Shown: positions 52,065 through 60,961 of the stretch, in pieces | How positions within the stretch are numbered: position 1 is the first letter of the stretch | Layout: each line of letters begins with the position of its first letter | Assembly: GCA_029259945.1 (NCBI GenBank) | Contig: JAJDEF010000031.1 | Coordinates: 78,311-142,310, forward strand | From: Planctomycetota bacterium | Lineage (GTDB): Bacteria; Planctomycetota; Planctomycetia; Pirellulales; Lacipirellulaceae | Direction: 5' to 3' | Length of the DNA: 64,000 bases | The notes under the pieces: generated by a model | Seen by the model: only the letters and a program-made list of their open reading frames with translations | The model's database searches: none | Told to the model about the DNA's origin: nothing | Translations under genes and position numbers: made by a program

Positions 52065-54236
52065 ATGTCAAACCACACAATGACTTCAAGTCCAGATACG
52101 TTTGAGCGACTCAAGACCATCCATTGCAAGAGTTGCGGGGAAGAAAGTTTGGCTGCTTGCCACTTCTGCGGCGGCTGCGGCCAGCAACTACAAGAGCCAT
52201 GCCTTGATTGTGGCGAAAACAATTCGATTGATGTAAGCTACTGCGGGAAGTGTGGTGCGGATGTCGTGGCGATCGTGGCAGCCGCTCAACACACGATTGC
52301 CGAAGCCATCAGCCAGGCAGATAACCAAGCCGGGACCGGGCGATTTCAGGAAGCGGTCGCGATGCTAAAAGCTACCGTCGTTGCCGATCACCCTCAATTA
52401 CAAAATCTTGTCGATCAGATCCACCGCCGAATAGAGCAGTTTCCAAAACAACGCGAAAAAGCCATTGCTGAGAGTCAGCAAATGATTAGTGAGGTGAATG
52501 GATTGTTAGAGCAACGGAAATTCCATCTTGCCCATCAACGTCTGAAAAGCGTTCTACCCACATTCCGCACTCAGGAGCTTCGCAAACTATTGGAAAACGT
52601 GCAGTCGAAGGTGGACGAGTCCGACTATCTACGGACTACGGTGCGCAAGATGCTCCACGATCGCAACTATGCTGATCTGCTTCAGCAGGTCAAGCGGTTG
52701 GCAGAGCTAAATCCTGACGACGAGCAAGTCATCGCACTTCTTGCCAAGCTCCAAGAACACGACGATCACAAAAGAACACAAGTCTCCGGCCAGTTGATTA
52801 AGCTCGTGAAGTTTGCGCTGGACAAATCCGACTACAAATCTGCGATGTCAGCGATCAACAAATTGCCCGTGCCAATTCAAAACAAGGAAACACTAAAACT
52901 CGTCCAAGCTGTCAAAGAACGCGTCTGGCTAGCTGAGCACCTTCGCACAGCTCCGTACATTACAACCACGGTACTAGCCTTGGCAGAGAGGATGAAGTCA
53001 CTGCAACCCAATGACGATCAAAGCCGTAGCATCTCAAAAAAACTTACTCATCGCTGGCACCAAGCGGAGCGCAAGGATCTGACTCACCCCATCTCTTGGG
53101 CGAAATCACCGGATCAGACCGCTTTTGGTCTACCCGTCGACTTCTTACCACTGCCTGTAGAACTTGCACGCACAAGAAAGTCTCCTGCCGTCACTTGTCA
53201 GCCGATGCTGGTCCCCTTCGGATTAGCATTGCAGGCAATTGGCGAAGCTGAGATCAATATTGATCTTACGCCTCGCGATTCAAAACCATCATGGCTGAAA
53301 CGATTAACTCGCCGAGGGCACAAAGAAACTGCCAAAGTTGGTTGGGGCATTAATATTGGAACGACAAATATCAAGGCGATTCAACTTGTTCGCGGCTCCA
53401 AGGACAGCGAAATTCAAGTTGCACAAAGCGTGACATACCCACTGCAAAATGATGCCCCAGAACAAACTCCTTGCCTCGGCAATACGATAAGTCAGTTTCT
53501 GAAGCGACACGACGTAGTCGATCAGCCATTAGTGATCAGTCTACCTGGCGTCCAAACATTTTTTCGTTACTTCGACATACCAGCACCCAAGCCAAGCAAG
53601 TTTGCAGAAGCCGTTCAGTACGAAATGCGTGCGCGCATACCGTTGAAAGAAGGAGCATTAGGATACGACTACCGCTGGTCAGAATTGACAGCAACAGAAA
53701 AGAGTGTCGTACCGCGTCGGCGTGTCTTGCTCGTAGCGGCAAAACGAAATCATATCGAAGAGCGACTGCAATTCTTCCGTGAGGCCAAAGTTAGTCGATG
53801 TGTCGTACAAAGCGATTGTCTGGCCATCGGCAATGCAGTTTTGCACAGCCGGAAGATCCCCATCAATTCTAACACCGGTTCTCTGGCTATCTTAGAAATC
53901 GACGCCGAGACGAGCAATCTCGTCGTCTTAAATAAGTCAGACGTTTGGTTCTGCGGACTATATCTCGGCACAAATTCAATGGATCAGGTGCTAGTCAACA
54001 AACTAAAAATCCCAAAAACCAAAGCCGAACTGCTTCGTATGCAGCCTCATAAGGCACCTTGCCTATACGAACTCCACGAGCTTCTCATACCCGAGTTCGC
54101 TGCGCTGGCCGCAACTTCACGGCGAGCGCTCGATCAGTACCAGCGTGAAGTAGGCCAACCAATCGCCCGACTTCTCCTTTGTGGTAGCGGCGCAGAGCAG
54201 CACGGGCTTTTGCGATACCTGCGACTTGGAAATTGA
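52065..54236 (+). CDS. Zinc-ribbon / helical / PilM-like fusion protein
   Basis: 723 residues in three parts. Residues 18-70: double zinc ribbon (CKSCGEESLAACHFCGGCGQ, CLDCGENNSIDVSYCGKCG). Residues 80-330: helical repeats with coiled coils (FHLAHQRLKSVLPTF, NYADLLQQVKRLAELNPDDE). Residues about 425-723: an actin-like ATPase fold of the PilM type (GWGINIGTTNIKAIQLV, QPLVISLPGVQTFFRYFDIP, KFAEAVQYEMRARIPLKE, LLLCGSGAEQ). PilM organises the inner-membrane side of type IV pili. With two prepilin-like genes upstream, it may serve their assembly. The fusion of all three parts is unusual. Confidence 0.75.
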   Translation: MSNHTMTSSPDTFERLKTIHCKSCGEESLAACHFCGGCGQQLQEPCLDCGENNSIDVSYCGKCGADVVAIVAAAQHTIAEAISQADNQAGTGRFQEAVAMLKATVVADHPQLQNLVDQIHRRIEQFPKQREKAIAESQQMISEVNGLLEQRKFHLAHQRLKSVLPTFRTQELRKLLENVQSKVDESDYLRTTVRKMLHDRNYADLLQQVKRLAELNPDDEQVIALLAKLQEHDDHKRTQVSGQLIKLVKFALDKSDYKSAMSAINKLPVPIQNKETLKLVQAVKERVWLAEHLRTAPYITTTVLALAERMKSLQPNDDQSRSISKKLTHRWHQAERKDLTHPISWAKSPDQTAFGLPVDFLPLPVELARTRKSPAVTCQPMLVPFGLALQAIGEAEINIDLTPRDSKPSWLKRLTRRGHKETAKVGWGINIGTTNIKAIQLVRGSKDSEIQVAQSVTYPLQNDAPEQTPCLGNTISQFLKRHDVVDQPLVISLPGVQTFFRYFDIPAPKPSKFAEAVQYEMRARIPLKEGALGYDYRWSELTATEKSVVPRRRVLLVAAKRNHIEERLQFFREAKVSRCVVQSDCLAIGNAVLHSRKIPINSNTGSLAILEIDAETSNLVVLNKSDVWFCGLYLGTNSMDQVLVNKLKIPKTKAELLRMQPHKAPCLYELHELLIPEFAALAATSRRALDQYQREVGQPIARLLLCGSGAEQHGLLRYLRLGN

Positions 54237-54536
54237 GAATTTGTTTGAGGGTAGGAAAGCGTCAGGAACGAATGGTACCAGGACGAATCAAAGTTTTATG
54301 ATACCTAGTTTAGTGATCAGGCGGTCGACGCAGCAAGCGTTTTTTCTAACTGTAAACGCAAGTCTCTAACCTGCGGCGGAGTTCACGACCGCCGGTAGAT
54401 AATGCAAGTTGCTAATCTGCTTCGATCACATCGTTCGAATGCAACTCGCGCGGCAAAAGTGGGCCGCGTGTGTCATTATATCGAGTGCGCGAGACGATTG
54501 ATTCTCAGTTCTACCATGTTGCCGCTAAGTGACGCA

Positions 54537-54597
54537 CAGGAGTACTGGTCTTGTGCAGATTCGGTATGGGCTAGAAACGGCGCAGAAGTGTCGGACC
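54537..54597 (+). pseudogene. Dispersed repeat, copy 2 (IS66 orfA-like remnant)
   Basis: Within a frame from about 54402 the translation AQEYWSCADSVW, then VSDLYRLGVSPKTFRQAQQK M resembles the start of IS66-type accessory proteins (W-x..-W, F-C-R-x-x-G-v-S-x-K-t-F-x-x-W). No terminal repeats or transposase follow. The DNA matches 40341 (26/28 in the first part). The rest of 54237-54716 shows no gene. Confidence 0.45.
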
Positions 54598-54716
54598 TGT
54601 ACAGACTCGGTGTGTCCCCAAAAACGTTCCGACAGGCTCAACAGAAAATGAGTTTACCGGGCAGTGAATTAGTCACATGCAGTACGGCTACACTGGCACT
54701 CTGTCTGCGGAGTCGT

Positions 54717-56999
54717 TCAGTAAGCCAAGCGATAGCCGAACCGTGCGGTAGCGCCAGTCCCAAAGACGCCAGAACCGTGGACAAGATAGTTTTTGTCGGT
54801 GATATTTTCCAGGCTCAGACTCAAGCGGTGCTGATCACAGCAACCATAGGTGCGGCCAATGCGCAGGTTGAGAGTGGCGTAACCTGGCGTACCGCCCACT
54901 GGGATGCGCTCGTCGGTAATGTCACGGACTTGTTCCAGGCGATCTTGGCGACGTACCATCCAGGTGTAGGCCTCGAAATAGCTGCGGAGTCGGCGTTCAC
55001 GCCAACGTAGGCCGAGAATGCCTTGGGTTGGCGGTACGCGGCTGAGCGGTGAATCGGTTACACGATTGACGCCATAGGTGTACCAGAAATTTCCGTACAG
55101 GCTCCAGCCCTCTTTGAGCAACCCGTCGAGCAAGTACTCACCGCTCGTCTCCACGCCCTGGACAAACGAGTCTTGGTTGGCCGACGCAAAAGTAGTCGGG
55201 GCTGCTGGATCGGGAACTATCGAGACTATGTTGTCCTGCAAATCCGTATAGAAAACGAATGTTTGTGTGCGCAGGCGATTGAAGTTGGTTTTGATACCTA
55301 CTTCGTAGTTGATCGATCGTTCTGGGGTGAGGCCCAAGCTGGGAATGCTTTGCCCCTGTTGCAAGACGTTGGGATTGTTAGCCATCAGGTCGTCCAAGTT
55401 GGGGGCGCGAAACCCCTCAGAAATCGAACCGACTAGGTGAATGTCCCGATCGAGTTCGTAGACCAGACCGATCTGGCTCACCCAATCGTGATAGTTCGGG
55501 TTGATGAACAACGGTGTATCTACGCCGTTTACTTCCACGATCGGGGTGCCGGCCGTGTTGATGTTTTCGTAGCGAATGCCGGCAATCATATCGAGCCGCT
55601 CGGTCAGCGCCACATCCCAACTGGAAAACACGCCTATGCGTTGATACCATGCGTCGTCGGGCACAATCGGTCCGCTGGCTGTGCCGCCGAAGGGAGAATC
55701 AACGTCATCGTAGTACCAATCAAAACCGCTAGTCCATTTTCCGACCCAATCGAGATCTTTCACCGCGACCGCTTGCACTCCGATTGTTTCGACATCGGTT
55801 TCTTGGAACCGTGTAGTCGGTATGCCTCGTTTTTGGTTTTCTCGCTGACGGTTGTGCGAAGCCGTGACCGTTAGGGCGTCAATCGCCGCAATCGGTTCGA
55901 GTGCCTGATAGCGGATGTAGGCCAGGTCTCGCTGCTGGGGATTAAAGAATCTCGCTCCACCAAGCGAGTTGCTGTTGTTGAGGTCGCCTGGATATCCAGG
56001 GAAACGGTCGCTGCGTGGGAGATTGTCTTGCTGAAAATGTTGTAGCGAGACAGTGAGCATCTGATCCTTATTCAACAGATAGTTGAATTTGATGTCGCCC
56101 GCCCACTGCTCGTAATTCGTGCCCGGCTGTCGGCCAAAATCCCAACCTGTGTCGAGATTGTTGACATCGGCGTAGCTACCACCCGCGAAGACGCCAGCGT
56201 TGCCGATCCAGCCCTCGACATTCATCCGGCTGTAGGGCGCAGAGTTCGAAGTATTGTAATACTGGGTGAACTCGCCACCTGAATAGTCGCCGTGCCTCAT
56301 GCCATAATGCGTATCAGGACCGCGAGTCACGACGTTGATTGTGCCGCCAATCGCATCCGAACCCCAAAGCACCGAACCTTGGCCACGCAAAACTTCGATA
56401 TGATCGACCATCCCAGGGTCAATCGTATTGAAATACTGATTTGGCCCACGGCGGGTGATCGAGTTATTCAGTCGGATACCATCGACAAGAATCAATACTT
56501 GTTGACCCGTTAGTCCTCGGACGAAGGGCGATGCCTGTCCGGCGGCCGTGCTTTGCATCAGCACGCCGACTTCGTTTTGCAGGGCATGAAACATGTCAGG
56601 GGCCTGCCGCTCGGCAATTTCTTGCTGTGTGCGAATCGAAGCTGCCGTAGGTGTATCAAACAGCGATTTCTGCCCTCGCAAGATACCCGAACTTTCCCCA
56701 AACGGCCCTGAAGACTGGCCGAGTTGCATGTCGGAAAGACTGGGGAAATTCAGTGAAGTACCTGGGAAATTTACAGGAGAGTTTGTCGACACCGAGGGCA
56801 CAGAAGATGTTGGCTCAGAGGTAGGAGGAGGTGTGACCTCGATTTCCGGCAACGTTGTTTCTGGGGGCTGATCCGATACAGCGGGCGGCTGAACAATGAC
56901 CGGAGGTAGCGTGCCTTCCGGTTGGTCGCCGACCTGGGCGCTGAGGGGACTAACAAGAAGGAAAATGGCGCAAACTGAATAACAGAGATTCTTGAACAT
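54717..56999 (-). CDS. TonB-dependent outer-membrane receptor
   Basis: 760 residues. Signal peptide (LCYSVCAIFLLVSPLSAQ), a Pro-rich linker (25-75), plug domain from about 110 (FHALQNEVGVLMQSTAAGQA, VRGLTGQQVLILVDGIRLNN, VEVLRGQGSVLWGSDAIGGT-like) and a 22-strand barrel ending in a Tyr (GATARFGYRLAY). An FRAP box (EGFRAPNLDDL) followed shortly by NPN recalls haem/haemoglobin receptors. HemP and TonB lie 5 kb away, which fits. A long hairpin sits directly before the start. Confidence 0.9.
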   Translation of the reverse strand: MFKNLCYSVCAIFLLVSPLSAQVGDQPEGTLPPVIVQPPAVSDQPPETTLPEIEVTPPPTSEPTSSVPSVSTNSPVNFPGTSLNFPSLSDMQLGQSSGPFGESSGILRGQKSLFDTPTAASIRTQQEIAERQAPDMFHALQNEVGVLMQSTAAGQASPFVRGLTGQQVLILVDGIRLNNSITRRGPNQYFNTIDPGMVDHIEVLRGQGSVLWGSDAIGGTINVVTRGPDTHYGMRHGDYSGGEFTQYYNTSNSAPYSRMNVEGWIGNAGVFAGGSYADVNNLDTGWDFGRQPGTNYEQWAGDIKFNYLLNKDQMLTVSLQHFQQDNLPRSDRFPGYPGDLNNSNSLGGARFFNPQQRDLAYIRYQALEPIAAIDALTVTASHNRQRENQKRGIPTTRFQETDVETIGVQAVAVKDLDWVGKWTSGFDWYYDDVDSPFGGTASGPIVPDDAWYQRIGVFSSWDVALTERLDMIAGIRYENINTAGTPIVEVNGVDTPLFINPNYHDWVSQIGLVYELDRDIHLVGSISEGFRAPNLDDLMANNPNVLQQGQSIPSLGLTPERSINYEVGIKTNFNRLRTQTFVFYTDLQDNIVSIVPDPAAPTTFASANQDSFVQGVETSGEYLLDGLLKEGWSLYGNFWYTYGVNRVTDSPLSRVPPTQGILGLRWRERRLRSYFEAYTWMVRRQDRLEQVRDITDERIPVGGTPGYATLNLRIGRTYGCCDQHRLSLSLENITDKNYLVHGSGVFGTGATARFGYRLAY

Positions 57000-57018
57000 C
57001 GATCACTTCCAATTCAAA

Positions 57019-57067
57019 GAACGGCTCTTGCAGTCGTCGCGGCGCAGCTAGACCGCAAAAGCCGTTC
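57019..57067 (-). ncRNA. 17-bp hairpin in the receptor leader
   Basis: On the minus strand GAACGGCU-U-UUGCGGUC pairs with GACUGCAA-G-AGCCGUUC as one 17-bp stem (two G-U pairs) around the loop UAGCUGCGCCGCGAC. It ends 19 nt before the ATG at 56999. The long stem and unpaired conserved-looking loop suggest a regulatory RNA or protein-binding site; no named class is claimed. Confidence 0.55.
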
Positions 57068-57142
57068 GGGCATTACCTCGCTTATCGGATGCTAGCGATC
57101 AGAAGTATTGTGACGGTTATGCGGGGTGTTACAGCTTTGCCA

Positions 57143-57170
57143 GACTCCCCACTTTCCGAATTGGGGAGTC
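57143..57170. repeat. 9-bp inverted repeat upstream of the receptor
   Basis: GACTCCCCA (57143-57151) and TGGGGAGTC (57162-57170), perfect, 10-nt loop. It lies between the response regulator stop and the receptor start; no T run on the minus strand. Operator or terminator. Confidence 0.5.
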
Positions 57171-57258
57171 GATTCCGGCATCGCTGCTGTCGGTGCGGAC
57201 GACATTCATGGCGATTGATGCTTAAATCTTGGACTAAGCGGCCCGATGATCAATTCGA

Positions 57259-58671
57259 TCACTCTTCAGAGATGTCGTATTGATCCAACTTTTTTCGCAA
57301 CGTCGTGCGGTGAAGGCCAAGACGACGAGCGGCCGACGCGCATTGTCCGTGATGCTTTTCAATGATTGCATGGAACAGAGGGGCTTCAACAAGACGCAAC
57401 ATTTGTTCGTACAAATCGTCCGCTTCTTCCGTATCGCCCAATTTGGCTTCCGTCCAACGCTCGATCAACGCGGCGATAGAATCTTCCAACGGTGGCTCGT
57501 GGTCATGGGTAGCAAACAATGAAGCAACCATCGGTTTGGGGAGATGGTAGGGTTCAATCACTCCACCACGCGCCACGATTACCGCGTGTTCCAGGGCATT
57601 GCGTAGCTCTCGGACGTTGCCGTGCCACCCTCGCTGTTTCAACTCACCGAGCGCCGCATCGGAAAGCACTGGCCCTGAATCCCGCTCGCCTCGTAGCGCA
57701 CCAAGAAAATGTTGGACTAACTCGCCAATATCCTCAAGACGATCACGAAGCGGTGGGATATCGATACAATAGGCAGCAAGTCGGAAGTAAAGGTCATGAC
57801 GAAAATTTCCATCCCTAACATTTGCTAAAAGGTCTTGATGCGTAGCGGAAACAACCCGGAAATCTGTCTTTACGGGTTCACCGGTCCCAACGGGAAAAAT
57901 CTCTGCCTGATCCAGTGCTCGCAATAGCTTGACTTGTACAGATGGCGGGATGTCGGCGACTTCATCTAAAAATAGTGTGCCGCCATCGGCTTGCACCAAT
58001 AGGCCAACTCGATCCTGATCGGCACCTGTAAATGCGCCTCGCACATGTCCAAACAGCTCACTCTCGGCAAGCGACGGGCTAAGCGATGCGACGTTTACCG
58101 GAACGAAAGGTCCGTCGGCTCGGTGGCCAAATTGGTGAATGGCACGAGCGGCCAATTCCTTGCCGGTGCCGCTCTCGCCGCACAGCAAAACGCTGGCGTC
58201 CGAAGCAGCCGTCAGGGCAATCTGCTTGAACACTTCTTGCATGGCAACGGACCGCCCGACTAGAGCCCCTGTGTGGCGGGCTACCTGAGGCTGGTTGACC
58301 AATTCCCTCTGGCCACTTGCAAGCGCACGGACCAGGGCGTGCTGGACAGTGTCAACGTCAAACGGTTTGACGATGTATTCAAACGCTCCGTTGCGGACCG
58401 ATTCTACGGCGGTCTCTAAGTCGCCGTAGGCTGTAATCACGATGATCGGCACCTGTCCCACACGCTCGCGGAACTGATCAATCGCTGTCAGCCCATCCAT
58501 GCCCGGCAGACGCACGTCGAGCACAATCACGTCGGGCTGGACATCTTCGACAGCATCCAGTGCTTGTTCGGCTGATGAAGCGGTAACCACTTCGTGTCCG
58601 ATGCTTTCGCCCAGACGCGAGAGGCCCCAGCAAATACTTTGTTCGTCATCAACTACGAGCAATTTCGACAC
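57259..58671 (-). CDS. Sigma-54-dependent response regulator (NtrC family)
   Basis: 470 residues from GTG 58671, overlapping the kinase by 23 bp. Receiver with DDEQSICWGLSRL and phospho-acceptor in VIVLDVRLPGMDG; AAA+ domain with Walker A GESGTGKE, the sigma-54 contact GAFTGA, Walker B GGTLFLDEVAD; C-terminal Fis-type HTH (SAARRLGLHRTTLRKKL). It activates sigma-54 promoters once phosphorylated by the adjacent kinase. The receptor next door is a possible target, but no sigma-54 promoter was found in front of it. Confidence 0.92.
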   Translation of the reverse strand: MSKLLVVDDEQSICWGLSRLGESIGHEVVTASSAEQALDAVEDVQPDVIVLDVRLPGMDGLTAIDQFRERVGQVPIIVITAYGDLETAVESVRNGAFEYIVKPFDVDTVQHALVRALASGQRELVNQPQVARHTGALVGRSVAMQEVFKQIALTAASDASVLLCGESGTGKELAARAIHQFGHRADGPFVPVNVASLSPSLAESELFGHVRGAFTGADQDRVGLLVQADGGTLFLDEVADIPPSVQVKLLRALDQAEIFPVGTGEPVKTDFRVVSATHQDLLANVRDGNFRHDLYFRLAAYCIDIPPLRDRLEDIGELVQHFLGALRGERDSGPVLSDAALGELKQRGWHGNVRELRNALEHAVIVARGGVIEPYHLPKPMVASLFATHDHEPPLEDSIAALIERWTEAKLGDTEEADDLYEQMLRLVEAPLFHAIIEKHHGQCASAARRLGLHRTTLRKKLDQYDISEE

Positions 58672-60103
58672 ATTCAGTCTCCAAAGAGGTAAGTGCCCCT
58701 TTTTGATGAGGCAGTTCGAGCGTAAAGCGTGTTGTGTTGTCACGACGACGCCAGCGTATTTCGCCGCCGTGCTGCTCAGCGATTTCCTGTGCCACCGACA
58801 ATCCCAGACCGGTTCCATCAGATTTATCCGTTATGAATGGTTCGAACAATTTCTGTCGGACGGAGCATGAAGGCCCGGCACCTGTATCTTCCACTTCTAA
58901 AAAGATGCGCCCGTGTTCATGTCGGTCAAGTTGTATGGTCACTCTTGCTTGTCTGATTTGTGGTGACGTATCCCCACCGCATTGAGAAGCCGCTTCAATC
59001 GCATTCAGTAGTAAATTCAGCAATACTTGCTCCAATGCATCCGCGTCACCATCTATCGTGAATTGTTCTGTGGCCGAACTCCACTCCAGTGAAACACCGA
59101 CATGGCGTGCATACGGTTGTAGCAATGGGAGCGTGTTTTCGATCAGCTTCGTGAGGTCGACTGCACCTGTTGGCTTCGTGCTAGGCTTTCCCAGCGATAG
59201 AAAACGCTTGAGTTGCTTTTCCATCAGCGTTATTTGACGATTGGCGACTTCAAGACAGTCGCACCCGTTTTCGGCCCGGCACTCTCGTTGATGGAGTTCG
59301 ATGGCCAGCCTACATCCTGTTGCCGAGTTACGCATCTGGTGTGCAATGCCACTGCCAAGTTGATTCAACGTATGGAGTCGCTCATTGTGTCGCACTTCGT
59401 CTTCATAGCGACTCAACAACTTGGCCATACGACTGACCGACTCACTCAAGTCCCTTACTTCATCGTCCCGATGAGGTAACTCCACGCCACGAAAATCGCC
59501 CTCGGCTATGCGTCCGACCTCGGCTTGCAACCGAAGCATCGGACGCACGATGCGGGACGCGACGAACGCGGCGACTAGGACGACAACGAATAGGGCGCCA
59601 GCCCCGATCAACAAAGGTGGATAGACTGCCTGCCGCCATACTTCGCGGTAACGCTGTTCAGGGAAGAGAATATGAAGCCGAACGGTTTGCTCCAGCGCGT
59701 TATGGCGTTGTAGCTCTGCAGCAGTATGAAAATACCACTGGTCGCCAACATAGATCGGTTTACCAAGGGTTAGCTCTTCGGTCTGCTGGAGCTGAGTTTG
59801 CACTGGAGCTGAGTTTACGAAAGAAAGATCGTCCGCATCCACAGTCCACGCCATCACCTGCCCCGAGTCGCCTACCAAGACGAATTCTGCACCCGTCAAA
59901 CCGCGCATCTGCCGCAAGACCGCCTCGGTTAGCGGAAAAGTGGATTCGGAGAGCGTGGCAGTCACCTCTTGCAACTGATGCTCTATCTGCTGCTTCACCT
60001 TACGGCCGGAGAGATAGGCATTCAGCGCGCTGACTCCAACCAGCGCCGCAAGCATGACACCGATCATTGGCAACATAATCTGGTTTCGTAACGGCCAGCG
60101 CAT
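58649..60103 (-). CDS. Sensor histidine kinase of the NtrC-type pair
   Basis: 484 residues. Two membrane helices (about 8-32 and 163-183) around an exported sensor, HAMP (RIVRPMLRLQAEVGRIAEGD), the phospho-acceptor region QLGSGIAHQMRNSATGCRLA, and HATPase with LLNLLLNAIEAASQ, EVEDTGAGPS and GTGLGLSVAQEIAEQHGG. Upstream partner of the regulator at 57259. The signal is unknown. Confidence 0.9.
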   Translation of the reverse strand: MRWPLRNQIMLPMIGVMLAALVGVSALNAYLSGRKVKQQIEHQLQEVTATLSESTFPLTEAVLRQMRGLTGAEFVLVGDSGQVMAWTVDADDLSFVNSAPVQTQLQQTEELTLGKPIYVGDQWYFHTAAELQRHNALEQTVRLHILFPEQRYREVWRQAVYPPLLIGAGALFVVVLVAAFVASRIVRPMLRLQAEVGRIAEGDFRGVELPHRDDEVRDLSESVSRMAKLLSRYEDEVRHNERLHTLNQLGSGIAHQMRNSATGCRLAIELHQRECRAENGCDCLEVANRQITLMEKQLKRFLSLGKPSTKPTGAVDLTKLIENTLPLLQPYARHVGVSLEWSSATEQFTIDGDADALEQVLLNLLLNAIEAASQCGGDTSPQIRQARVTIQLDRHEHGRIFLEVEDTGAGPSCSVRQKLFEPFITDKSDGTGLGLSVAQEIAEQHGGEIRWRRRDNTTRFTLELPHQKGALTSLETECVEIARS

Positions 60104-60260
60104 CGCGGACTTTCTTGTTCTAGATTACCTTTTTTAACTCCAATCATAGAAGCCGAACAGCTACCACTCAATGGTAGCAAGTCGCCATCGACTGGTACCT
60201 TTGCAGTCTACCCTGGGAAGGCGAGGCGTCGGTTATTTCGTCACAGGTGTCGGAAGAATC

Positions 60261-60286
60261 GCCACGCATACTCTCCTTGGCGTGGC
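60261..60286 (+). promoter_or_regulatory. Hairpin near the ribosome site of the haem operon
   Basis: GCCACGC (60261-60267) pairs with GCGTGGC (60280-60286), just before AGGGAG at 60290-60295 and the ATG at 60302. Another perfect repeat GCTACCA-CTCAA-TGGTAGC lies at 60160-60178 in the same gap. Possible translational control. Confidence 0.45.
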
Positions 60287-60301
60287 CGAAGGGAGCGATT
60301 T

Positions 60302-60961
60302 ATGCGGATATTGAGACATTTTTTGCGTACTCACGCAAATCCTGTACGGCATGGTGTTTGCCTTACGCTCTGGGATTCTCTGGCTAATGCTGCGCGCAAA
60401 TCGCGGAGCACCCTAAACCTATCTTGGAGACCCAACTTGCTAGGCGTGCGTTTTTCCTTGAAATCGTTACTCGGAGCGACGACTTTCGTCAGTATCGCTC
60501 TGGCCTCGCTGTTGCATCCCTGGCGAAGCTGGGGACCTGCAACAGTGTTGACTAGTCTGGTTTTACTCCTTCTGTTGTCAATCCCGGCAGCTATCTATGC
60601 ACGCGGGCGGGTTCGCGCGTTTTATGTTGGTTTTGCCACGGTGGGCTGGGGTTACTTTTTTCTGACTTATGCTCCGTGGTTTGAAACAAACGTCAGCCGC
60701 CTGCTCTTGGCGGATCGAGTTGCCGAGTCGGCCTGTTTTGCAGTGACAGGTAGTCTCGGGGAGTCTCTCTATTTTCTCAGAGTGACTCACGCACTGTCCA
60801 TTTTTGCACAGGCATATCTGGGTGGCTTGATCGCTAGCCGCTTCTACCTGAAGAACATTGAGCAATCGGATGCTGAAAAACGCCATGACACGGACGTGCT
60901 CGGGTCTGGACAAGATCTACGTGATAATTCAAAAAAACTCTCCTTGAGGAAAGCAGAATGA
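60302..60961 (+). CDS. Planctomycete membrane protein (RFSLKSLL type)
   Basis: 219 residues. ATG 60302 has AGGGAG upstream. Four membrane helices (LLGATTFVSIALASLLHPW, VLTSLVLLLLLSIPAAIYA, FYVGFATVGWGYFFLTYAPW, LSIFAQAYLGGLIASRFYL). The stretch VRFSLKSLLGATTFVSIAL is a common N-terminus of planctomycete membrane proteins, so GTG 60446 may be the true start. Joined to the next gene by an ATGA overlap. Confidence 0.7.
   Translation: MRILRHFLRTHANPVRHGVCLTLWDSLANAARKSRSTLNLSWRPNLLGVRFSLKSLLGATTFVSIALASLLHPWRSWGPATVLTSLVLLLLLSIPAAIYARGRVRAFYVGFATVGWGYFFLTYAPWFETNVSRLLLADRVAESACFAVTGSLGESLYFLRVTHALSIFAQAYLGGLIASRFYLKNIEQSDAEKRHDTDVLGSGQDLRDNSKKLSLRKAE

Noticed and set aside
57000..57258. Cobalamin riboswitch before the TonB receptor
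   Set aside because: The conserved GCCACTG-type B12 box and core were not found; the hairpin is of another kind.
57000..57258. Sigma-54 promoter for the receptor
   Set aside because: No GG-N10-GC pair with the usual flanks could be placed.
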